Of a stretch of 26,156 nt of DNA, positions 1 to 8,490 are shown piece after piece; within the stretch, counting starts at the first letter, position 1; the number at the start of each line of letters is the position of its first letter. Under the pieces are notes generated by a model, which was not told where the DNA came from, did no database searches, and saw nothing but the letters and a program-made list of their open reading frames with translations. The position numbers were made by a program, and so were the translations under genes. The stretch is from Zygophlyctis sp. KS116 (taxonomy: Eukaryota; Chytridiomycota), in NCBI GenBank assembly GCA_054661495.1, contig BAAFSQ010000136.1, positions 1-26,156 on the forward strand, read 5' to 3'.

Positions 1-3000
1 TCAATGGAACTATCCCTTCATCAATTGGAAATTTGATAAATTTGGAATATCTGTAATAATTTCTAAATTTAAGATGAAAGTCGTCTTGACAGCAATAAAC
101 TCTCAGGTTCAATTCCTGCTTCAATTGGAGATTTGATAAATTTGCAAACTCTGTAATTATTTTCCTAAATTTAAAATTAAAGTTATCTTCACAACAATAC
201 ACTCTCTGGTTCAATTCCTACTAAGATTGGAAATTTGATAAATTTGCAACTTCTGTAATTATTTTCTAAATTTAAGATTTTAGAGGGCTCAACAACAATA
301 CACTCTCAGGTTCGATCCCTGCTTCGTTTGGAAATTTGACAAATATGATTTGGCTGTAATTATTTTCTAAATTTTAAATTCAAGTTATCTTTCTTACAAC
401 CAGCTCTCTGGTTCAATTCCTGCTTCGATTGGAAATTTGACAAATTTGCAAATTCTGTAATTATTTTTTAAATTTAAAATGAAAGTCGTCTTAACAACAA
501 TCCATCCTTAAGTGGAACTTTCACCCCAAGATGTGGAATGGATATGTAATACTTTTTTAATTATAATGATAAGATATGCTAGCGACACTTCTATTACGTT
601 ACTTTCCTGCTCTTGCACCTCAACATCCCCTCAATGTTGTTGGGTTGTCCGATCATGGCAGCAGATGGGAAAGACTACTTCAGTATCACCTACTAATACC
701 ACTGCTTGTTGCTCAATGACTGGTGTGACTTGTGATTCTACAAACAAGGTCACAATGCTAATGTGGAATGTCACAGGTCTTAAAAACTCAATCCCTTCAG
801 ATATTCTGAAACTCACAAGTTTAACTCAACTGTAAGTATTTTATTTGTTGAAAGATATAGTTATCTTCATCAAAATAGTCTTACAGGTTCAATTCCTTCA
901 GCAATTGGAAACTTAACGAACTTGATTCGACTGTAATTATTTTTAAATTTAAAATCAAAGTTCTGTTAGAGACAATCAACTCTCAGGTGCAATTCCTGCT
1001 TCGATTGGAAATTTGATAAATTTAAGAGATCTGTAATTATTTTCTAAACTTAAATTAAAGTCGTCTCTACAACAACCAGCTCTCAGGTTCGATCCCTGCT
1101 GAAATTGGAAACTTGCCAAATTTGCAACGACTGTACTTATTTTCTAAATTTAAAATTCCAGTGATCTTCAATCCAATCAACTCTCAGAACCAATTCCTGC
1201 CTCGATTGGAAATTTGATAAATTTGGAAGTTCTGTAATTATTTTCTAAATTTGAAATTAAAGTTATCTTCAAAACAATACACTCTCAGGTTCAATTCCTA
1301 CTACGATTGGAGATTTGACAAATTTGCAACGACTGTAACTATTTTCTAAATTTAAAATGATAGCGATCTTAACAAAAATCAACTCTCAGGTTCGATTCCT
1401 TCTACGATTGGAAAGTTGATAAACTTGCTCGTTTAGTAATTATTTTCTAAATTTACATGAAAAGTCAACTTTCTGGCAATCAACTCTCAGGTTCAATTCC
1501 TGCTGAAATTGGAAATTTGATAAATTTGCAACGACTGTACTTATTTTCTAAATTTAAAATTCCAGTGATCTTCAAAGCAATCAACTCTCAGGCTCAATTC
1601 CTTCCACCATTGGAAATTTGATAAATTTGCAGCATCTGTAATTATTTTCTAAATTTATATGAAAAGTCAACTTTCTGGCAATCAACTCTCAGGTTCAATT
1701 CCTGCAGAGATTAACAATTTGAAAAGTTTACAAGGGCTGTAATTATTTTCTAAACTTAAAATTAAAGAGCTCTTTCCGGCAATCAACTTACCGGTTCAAT
1801 TCCTGCTGAAATTGTAAATTTGACAAATTTGACTGACCTGTAATTATTTTCTAAAATTTAAATTTAAAGCATTCTCGAAAGAAATCAACTGTCAGGACCA
1901 ATTCCTGCTGAAATTGGAAATTTGATAAATTTGCAAGAGCTGTAATTATTTTCTAAATTTAAAATGAAAGTTTTCTTAACGACAATCAACTCAATGGAAC
2001 TATCCCTTCATCAATTGGAAATTTGATAAATTTGATAAAACTGTAATTATTTTCTGAATTTACAACGTTAGCTGGCTCCAGAACAATCAGTTCTCAGGTT
2101 CAATTCCTGCTGAAATTGGAAATTTGACAAGTTTGCAAGAACTGTAATTGTTTTCTAAATTTTAAAATAACAGCTACCTCACCAACAATAAACTCTCAGG
2201 ACCAATTCCTACAGAAATAGGAAAACTAACAAGTTTGACTGTTCTGTAATTTCCATTGAATATTTAATGAAAGTGCTCTTGGCTCCAACCAGCTCTCAGG
2301 TTCAATTCCTTCAGAAATTGGAAATTTGATAAATTTGCAACGACTGTACTTATTTCTAAATTTAAAATGATAGGGATCTTCAAAGCAATCAACTCTTAGG
2401 ATCGATCCCTGCTGAAATTTGGCAATTGTTGAATTTGCAAGTTCTGTAATTATTTTCTTAATTTAAAATTAAAAGTGCTCTTCAATTCAATACACTCTCA
2501 GGTTCAATTCCTTCTACGATTGGAAATTTGTTAAATTTGCAGGAACTGTAATATTTTCTAAATTTAAAATGAAAGTTATCTTTCCGGCAATCAACTGTCA
2601 GGTTCAATTCCTTCTACGATTGGACAATTGTTGAATTTGCAAAATATGTAAATATTTTCTAAATTTAAAATTAAAAGTGATCTAGCCGAAAATCAACTCT
2701 CTGGTTCAATCCCCCCAGAAATTGGACAATTGACAAGTTTGCAAACTCTGTAATTATTTTCTATATTTTAAATTAAAGTTATCTCCAATACAATACACTC
2801 TCAGGTTCAATTCCTGCTTCTACTGGAAATTTGATAAATTTGCAACAGCTGTAATTATTTTCTTCAGTTGAAATTTAAAGTGGTCTTTCCTACAATCGAA
2901 TCTCAGGCCCAATACCTTCCTCGATTGGAAATCTTAAGGCTCTGGTAGGCCTGTACGATTTATTCAATAATATTAAAGCGGCTTAAATGACAATTTACTG

Positions 3001-3332
3001 ACTGGAAATATTCCAAAAGAAATAGGAAACCTTATTAACTTAGATGCAGTGTAAACTAAAATTTCATTAAATCTAGATGGATAGGAAGAAATCAATTCAC
3101 TGGATCTGTTCCAGATGGATTTGGAAATTTCACAAACTTATGGTGGCTGTAATATAAGAGTACTAATCGTAGAAATCTTGATGTCAATGACCTTGAAGGA
3201 CAGATGCCATCATTGGAGAAACTGACAAAACTAAAGGGACTGTAAGACTTATGTTCTAATTTGAAGTGTCATTGAGCACAACCCTCGCCTTTCTGGAGTT
3301 GTTAAACTTGGATCTCAAGTTAATACATCAGT
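1..3332 (+). repeat. Tandem exon-intron cassette array (about 101-bp unit)
   Basis: The DNA repeats with a period of 98-102 bp, interrupted by the cap exon at 574-831. Each unit is a 72-nt exon (one exon is 69 nt) plus an intron of about 24-31 nt. Introns resemble one another as strongly as the exons do, most beginning GTAATTATTTTCTAAATTT and ending AAAG, CCAG or TAG. All introns interrupt the last Leu codon of the repeat after its second base (phase 2). The unit has therefore spread by tandem duplication of exon plus intron. Higher-order duplication is visible: the units around 1132 and 1536 share an unusual donor GTACTT and acceptor CCAG, four units apart. Confidence 0.9.
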
Positions 3333-3899
3333 GTATTCTTTTAATTATTTAATTTTATCAGCTATGCTCTTGATACAAATATTACAGCAATATGCGGTTC
3401 ATCATCTACGATAAGTTCACCTACTACATATCCTTTTAATGTAACAACTTTGGAATGCTTATCATCTGGAACTCCAACTGGATTAGTTAAAAGAACTATG
3501 GTAATATCTACTGCCCTGTCTGGGCTTCGTTTCTCTTGCAGTACAATTGATGGAACTCTCAATCCATATGCTGATTGTGCGAATCTTATGACTGCATTCT
3601 GTATGCCTGCTCAAGTTACTACTACGGCTGGAAAAAACCAATGCAGAAGTGTGGTTGACCAAGTCTTCTTTCAATTGAACCAGTTATGGATAAACGTCCG
3701 TAAAGAGTGTGGTCAGTGGCCATACTACGGATACAACAATGGTTCTGGTGCAAATTCCGAAACATGTACCACAGCAATTTCTTATCTGCGAGCAGGTGCT
3801 TATTACAAAGCATTTGATGGAAGTCAAGTTCCTATCTCTCAAGCATTTACTGAAAGTATGATGGAAGGACTATGGAGAAGAGCGGACTTAAATGCCTAG
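1..3899 (+). CDS. Multi-exon secreted/surface LRR protein, 5' partial
   Basis: This LRR gene enters from the left edge and stops with TAG at 3897-3899; its start lies outside. I read 33 exons, among them 1-52, 81-152, 183-254, 284-355, 385-456, 486-545, 574-831, 861-932, 961-1032, then 22 more LRR exons ending at 1132 through 3241, then 3267-3332 and 3362-3899. They join in one frame of about 994 residues. Each LRR exon encodes one 24-residue plant-type repeat (LxLxxNxLSGSIPxxIGNLxxL). Order: first LRR block (at least 5), block-end exon, internal Cys-rich cap, 24 LRRs, block-end exon, Cys-rich C-terminal domain of about 178 residues. No transmembrane segment is visible in the window. The LRR family is known for protein binding; surface recognition or adhesion is inference. 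A poly(A) signal AATAAA lies at 3926-3931. Confidence 0.85.
574..831 (+). other. Internal Cys-rich LRR N-cap exon inside LRR gene 1
   Basis: This 258-nt exon has an acceptor at 573 and a donor at 832. It encodes a block-end sequence (YASDTSITLLSCSC) followed directly by an LRR N-terminal cap with CCWVVRSWQ, ACCSMTGVTCDS and the first degenerate LRR. The same cap follows a signal peptide in the minus-strand gene at 14263, but here it sits between two LRR blocks. An ATG at about 567 could in principle start a separate protein, but it falls inside what looks like the intron and gives no convincing signal peptide. I therefore read it as an internal cap. Confidence 0.75.
3362..3899 (+). other. Cys-rich C-terminal domain exon of LRR gene 1
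   Basis: This is the last exon (acceptor AG at 3360-3361). It opens with the block-end motif YALDTNITAICG and continues as a soluble domain with several cysteines (FSC...DCANLMTAFC...NQC...RKEC). The cysteine spacing and neighbouring residues match the C-terminal part of the third LRR locus at 17027-17442, so this is a conserved domain of the family. I do not recognise it as a named domain. Confidence 0.7.
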
Positions 3900-3925
3900 C
3901 TTTCATATCTCTAGAAACATTTTGA

Positions 3926-3931
3926 AATAAA
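3926..3931 (+). promoter_or_regulatory. Poly(A) signal of LRR gene 1
   Basis: A canonical AATAAA lies 27 nt after the LRR gene 1 stop codon, in AT-rich sequence. Confidence 0.5.
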
Positions 3932-4026
3932 ATGGGACTATCAAATTGCCGATGAGCACTGTGCAGCATGACTATCCTCTACTACTACTTTGATAAACAG
4001 AAGTGCGTAAAGTTGAGTTTTATTAT

Positions 4027-4301
4027 TTACCACTCTTTCCCCTCATTCAGCAACCTTGTGCATATATTGAGAGCAGATTTGTTGACATCCGTTTCAGTCG
4101 GAGGCCATGCAATCCCTTCATCAAAGTCTGTTTTAATTGTTTTTACAACTAGAATCTTTGGACACTCATTTTGGATATAATCTAAAATTTCGGACATCAT
4201 TTCAATGAGACTGAAATTTATTGTTTTAAATAGAATGCGGCAATGTGATTTAGAATCACTTGCGACAGCTAATAGAATAATCTCGAAAGAGAAAAGAGTA
4301 T
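4027..4301 (-). CDS. Hypothetical short protein or last exon, C-terminal part
   Basis: A frame on the minus strand stays open from an acceptor-like AG just above 4301 down to TAA at 4027-4029, about 91 residues. It contains SDSKSHCRILFKTINFSL, then MMSEILDYIQNECPKILVV, then DFDEGIAWPPTETDVN, and ends LLNEGKEW. The mix of residues looks like real protein rather than chance AT-rich translation. If translation starts at the internal ATG ATG at 4195-4200, the product is 57 residues. A possible 24-nt intron lies at 4302-4325, but I could not find an upstream exon with matching phase, so the 5' end is unresolved. The gene lies tail to tail with LRR gene 1. I do not recognise the family. Confidence 0.4.
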
Positions 4302-4329
4302 CTGTAAAAACCTATGCTCATTTACGGTA

Positions 4330-4730
4330 AAAGATTGCTCCTATGATTCAATTAGAGTTCGGACGGCGGGTTATGATTACAGCGCCATAAGTCATAAACC
4401 ATACTTACAAACTCTATAAAACAACAAAAAAACTATAAAACTCCAAGAAAACAAAGAAACGTGAACGAATGAAACACGATCTCTTATCAACACTAGAACT
4501 GATATCTCTTTAAAAAATAAAAATAAAATGGTTTATGAATTAAATTTTGTTACTAGTAAAATCTATAATAATCAGATAGTAATAGCAAGTCGCGATTAAG
4601 TCCACGAACGCACTGCAAGGAAATTTTCCCAGTGATTTCCAGACCAGATTTGCTATAGGTTTTACTACAAGAACCTTGCTGTTAAATACTCTGCAACCCA
4701 CCGCATTCCCCTAAAATATAAGTTATTGCA
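4330..4730. other. Intergenic, no gene recognised; shared LRR 3' flank
   Basis: There is no supported gene between the hypothetical frame and the RhoGEF start. Positions 4395-4545 hold A-rich sequence with repeats of CTATAAAAC and a block near AATGGTTTATGA that recur downstream of the third LRR locus (17465-17665). The rest is the presumed RhoGEF promoter; I see no clear TATA element. Confidence 0.5.
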
Positions 4731-7700
4731 ATGGAAAGACTCTCTATTGCTCATTCCAGGAGGGCATCAATAGATGTAGGAGACTTATTTCCAGCTGTGG
4801 AAGCAAGAATGTCTTCCAAAGGACGTCAATCATTAGATTCTAGAAAGTTGAGAGAATCGGTTCTAGAATTGCATCATTCGCAACAATTGTCGTTGGCGCA
4901 GGAATATTCGTCAAAAGGACGGCGCCAGTCGCGAAATGACAAAGATTTATTTCTCTTTAAATTAACTGAAAGGATTAATACTTCGTTTGTAGAGAAATTA
5001 AATCATCCCTGCATTCTATCAGAAGTTGCATGGGCATTCAGAGAACGAGTTCCGAAATCTAAAAATTCAAAAAATTCTATAGAATATTTAGACTGTTTTA
5101 CAGGTACAGTGGCTGTTGTAAATTTAAATTTGTTAAAATTAGGATACAATTAGTACACTTGTTGGTTGGTCGGACAGATCAGTTGCATTAATGGTTGGAA
5201 GATGTCTAGGAGCTCATGGTTTTCTTTTTGATGTTTTGTATTCATCGGAACTAGTAGATTCTTCAAAAGAAATTTTCAAGGTTAGAAAACCAATTACTTC
5301 TTTTGCGTCTTCTGCATCTTATTCTGGGAACTGTGAAAAGGATAATACACTTCCTGTAGGTGTATACACTCTAGTTAGTAATTGTTATTCATACACTTGT
5401 AAAGAAGGTTTATCTTGTTATTCAAATTTTTGTCCAAGGAAAACAGATTTAGAAACACTAGTAGAAAGAACACAATTTAAAAATGTAGTTGAAGAATCAG
5501 TACTAGAAGAAAAACTTTGGTTTAAAACAGTGCCGGAAGAAATACTTGAGGCGGTTTCTTCAGCTGAAAGGAAACGTCAAGAAATTTTATTTGAAATAAT
5601 TCAAACAGAAAGACAATTTTTAGATGACTTACAAACTGTTCAAAATGTATTTATTAAACCATTACTAGAAACTGATATTATTGAAGCTTCGCAAAGGCAG
5701 ATTTTTGTTGAAACTGTGTTTCTAAATATGACTGAAATATATCAAACAAATTCAAAATTAAAAAGAAAACTCTTATCAAGGCAAAGGGAGAATTTTGTTA
5801 TTAATGCAATTGGGGATATTTTTGCAAGTATTGCAGAGGAATGGTATGTATTTGTAGAATATGGAGCGGGTCAAGCATATGCAAAATATCTGGTTGATGA
5901 GGAAAAGGCTAATAATCCAAAGTTTTTGGCTTTTTTAAAAGTATTTTTAACTAGTATAATGTCAAGGAATGTGAAAAGAAGAAGGAATGTCGAAAATTGC
6001 CATTGGAGAGCTTTCTCTCTAGTCCGACAACTAGGATGGGTAGATATCCTCTCTTTTTAAATTCTTCAATTTCAAATTTACCAAAAAATCATCCAGACAG
6101 CATCACAGTACCTCAAGCATTGGAAACAATTCGTGATATTTTGAAAAAGATTAATTTTGAAGCTGGAAAGGCCGAAAATGCGCTCAAGTTATCTAGATTG
6201 CATGTTCAAATTGTCTTTACTCCAGGAGAGGAAGTTGTAATATTTTAATGTTCATTTTAGGATTTGATGTTAAAAAGCGAAAAACGAAAATTGATTAGAG
6301 AAGGGGTTCTTCATTACAGAAAAGCATCCGGTGATATAGAATTAACCGTGTTTCTTTTTGATCATATGTTCGTGATGACAAAAAAGAAAGAAAATGACAC
6401 TTTCAAAGTATTTAGAACTGTATTTTTCTTTATTATTCATCTAAATAGCCAATACCTTTAGAACTTCTTCTATGTAGGAGGGAATCTGTGTTTCCGACCC
6501 CTTTTGAATTCGATACACATGGGAAGATCAGTGCTAAATCCAATACCATCAACTCTGTTCGAACTTCCGTTAGTTCTGCTGCATCCTCTCCCAGCTTAAT
6601 TACGACCGCGGGAGGAAGGAGTGCATCTTTCACATTTGTGCATTTAGGTCGGAATGGGGGCTCAATGACTTTTTCCACATCTAGCATTGCAGATAAGCAA
6701 GCTTGGGTTGATGCAATGGAGACTCAAAGGAATCTTTTGATGGACAGCTCTAAATTTTTTGAGCTACAGCTTTTGAATGACAATTTTTTCAAGATATCCA
6801 ATCGTGTAAACTGCTCGGTTTCATATGCCGGAATGCTTTTGGTTGGAACAGATGACGGCTTATATGTCGGAACCGAACATAATGTTGACACTCCTTTATC
6901 AAGTCGACTGTTTAGGAAAGTTATTCAAGAGGAAAACATTTTGCAGGTTGATATTTTGCCTGATTATGATATGCTAATATTTCTAGCTGGTGAGATATAA
7001 AATTTTAATTGAAGATCGAAACCTTTTTTCCGTCACTTTAGATGTGCTCGACAATCCCGAGGATGACTCGGCAGCTGGAATTAGAAAGTGGAAAAAAATT
7101 GGTTCAAATGTATCCTTTTTCAAACTTGGAGTTTGTTCAGAACGTACTTTAATATCTGCCGTCAAATCAAGCTCACTGAGCGCAACCATAAAGCTTCTGG
7201 AACCAGTCGGTCTTGGTGGGAACAAGCTGAAAGGAAAATTTGGACGTTTATTTAAATCTTCCAGTGATTCTTTAAGAGTATATAAGGTAATAATAGAAAC
7301 CAATCAATTAATCAAAAGGAATTCTATATTCCAACCGAATCAAGGTCCATTCATTTTCTTCGAACAAAGCTTTGCGTCGGTTGTAGTAAAGGATTTGAAA
7401 TTGTTGATGTGGATTCATTAAATACTCAAGGTAAGTGATGTTAATTCAAAAAGTAGGATTACTAGACATGTCTGATCCAGATCTTAACTTTATTATAAGA
7501 TGGGACGGATTAGCTAAACCTCTTGCAATCTTCCGAATTCAGGATGGGGAATTTCTGTTGTGCTATAACGGTGAGATTTTATTGCTTATCATTAGAATTT
7601 GGATTTTTTGTCGATCAATATGGTAAAAGGTATCGAAAAGATTATCTTTTGTTTTGGACTGGTTATCCTACATCTTTTGGTAAAGTATTTGAATCTCATT

Positions 7701-7908
7701 CTTAGCATATATACATCCCTTCATTCTGGCATTTGAGCCGTCGTACATTGAAGTTCGTCGTTTACAATCTGGCGAAATTTGTCAAATCATTCCAACAAAT
7801 AATCTGCGCCCTCTCAATACTCACCAAGACTATCTTCATTTCGTTTATGATCAGTTTGATTCCCAAGCTGTTGCTAAAGTTGTTTTAACATCTGAAGAGG
7901 AATTATAA
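4731..7908 (+). CDS. ROM2: Rom2-type Rho1 guanine nucleotide exchange factor
   Basis: This gene is predicted to load Rho1 GTPase with GTP at the plasma membrane, in the cell-wall-integrity pathway of fungi. Ten exons join to 979 residues: 4731-5117, 5143-5940, 5967-6236, 6261-6419, 6449-6989, 7015-7286, 7319-7430, 7457-7570, 7596-7679, 7706-7908. Introns are 23-32 nt. Domains: DEP about 95-175; a fungal-type Cys-containing linker (GVYTLVSNCYSYTC, LCYSN-like, FCPRK) about 200-230; DH (RhoGEF) about 265-465 with SSPTTRMGRYPLFL; PH about 486-635 ending DKQAWVDAM; CNH about 650-960 with CVGCSKGFEIVD and LLCYNEFGFFVDQYG. The order and length match Rom1/Rom2/Rgf proteins. The start is the first ATG in an open N-terminal Ser/Arg-rich region. 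The intron after 7430 could end at 7453 or 7456; I chose 7456 because it gives the family spacing TQGLLD. Confidence 0.93.
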
Positions 7909-7919
7909 ACATGTCTTTA

Positions 7920-8425
7920 TTAAGAATTAAACTCAATCACATTGTTTTCATCGCAATCAATGGAATTATCTGAATTTTCGAAAGGGGCAAGATGGGTGGC
8001 TTGTCTATTTGGAGGCATGTACTTTGTACATAATCCGTACAAAACGGGGCTAATATTAATAAACATTGTAGTACACGCTCGAAGGATAAGATCCCAGTGA
8101 TAATCCCAATTCCTCGGCTAGTGCATATTTGTCCATCTGCTGCTTAGGGGCATTTGACTCTACGTTTAATTATATCTGAAATACCTGAATTCATAACCGC
8201 CAAAGCCCCAACATACCCATTCCATTTCAAATAGTCTCTAATTAATTCATTGATAAGCATGGTCTCTTTAGCTGGCTGTGGAGTTGATTTTAATGGTTCC
8301 GGACAAATGCACGCAAAGAGCTTTGCCCGCAATGTTCCCTCAAGTGAGTCCAATGTACCATTGGATAATAATTTATTCTTGAGTACATTCTTTAACTCTT
8401 GAGAATCTGTGTCTAGAAACGACAT
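7920..8425 (-). CDS. CEP20: FOR20/CEP20 (FOPNL) centriole and basal-body protein
   Basis: This is a small LisH-containing protein of the FOP/OFD1 family, known for basal-body docking and ciliogenesis. Three exons (8425-8185, 8159-8075, 8049-7920) join across two 25-nt introns to 151 residues. The N-terminal helix (ELKNVLKNKLLSNGTLDSL) is followed by a LisH motif (INELIRDYLKWNGYVGAL). Splicing then yields KYALAEELGLSLGS and VPVLYGL, which is the typical FOR20 order. The C-terminal tail is acidic and short. I used ATG at 8425-8423; the frame also runs a few codons upstream without an ATG. The poly(A) signal AATAAA (7916-7921 on the complement) overlaps the stop codon. It lies 65 bp downstream of the coiled-coil gene on the same strand. 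Its presence implies a flagellated stage. Confidence 0.9.
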
Positions 8426-8490
8426 TTTAATCAAAAGCCGAAATATCGGAGATTCAAGTTAAAAATAGCATCTATCAACATATTCAATCA

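Noticed and set aside
512-835. Independent short gene starting at a GTG at 512 or ATG near 567
   Set aside because: The upstream part is an LRR block-end exon plus intron, matched by the layouts at 13134-13466 and 16953-17027; no real signal peptide is present.
1-3300. CRISPR-like or satellite array because of the regular 101-bp period
   Set aside because: The repeat is explained by in-frame LRR exons and splice signals; there are no unique spacers or cas genes.
3968-4180. Plus-strand frame of 70 residues after LRR gene 1
   Set aside because: The minus strand of the same stretch reads more like protein, and the plus frame is hydrophobic AT-rich translation with no domain.
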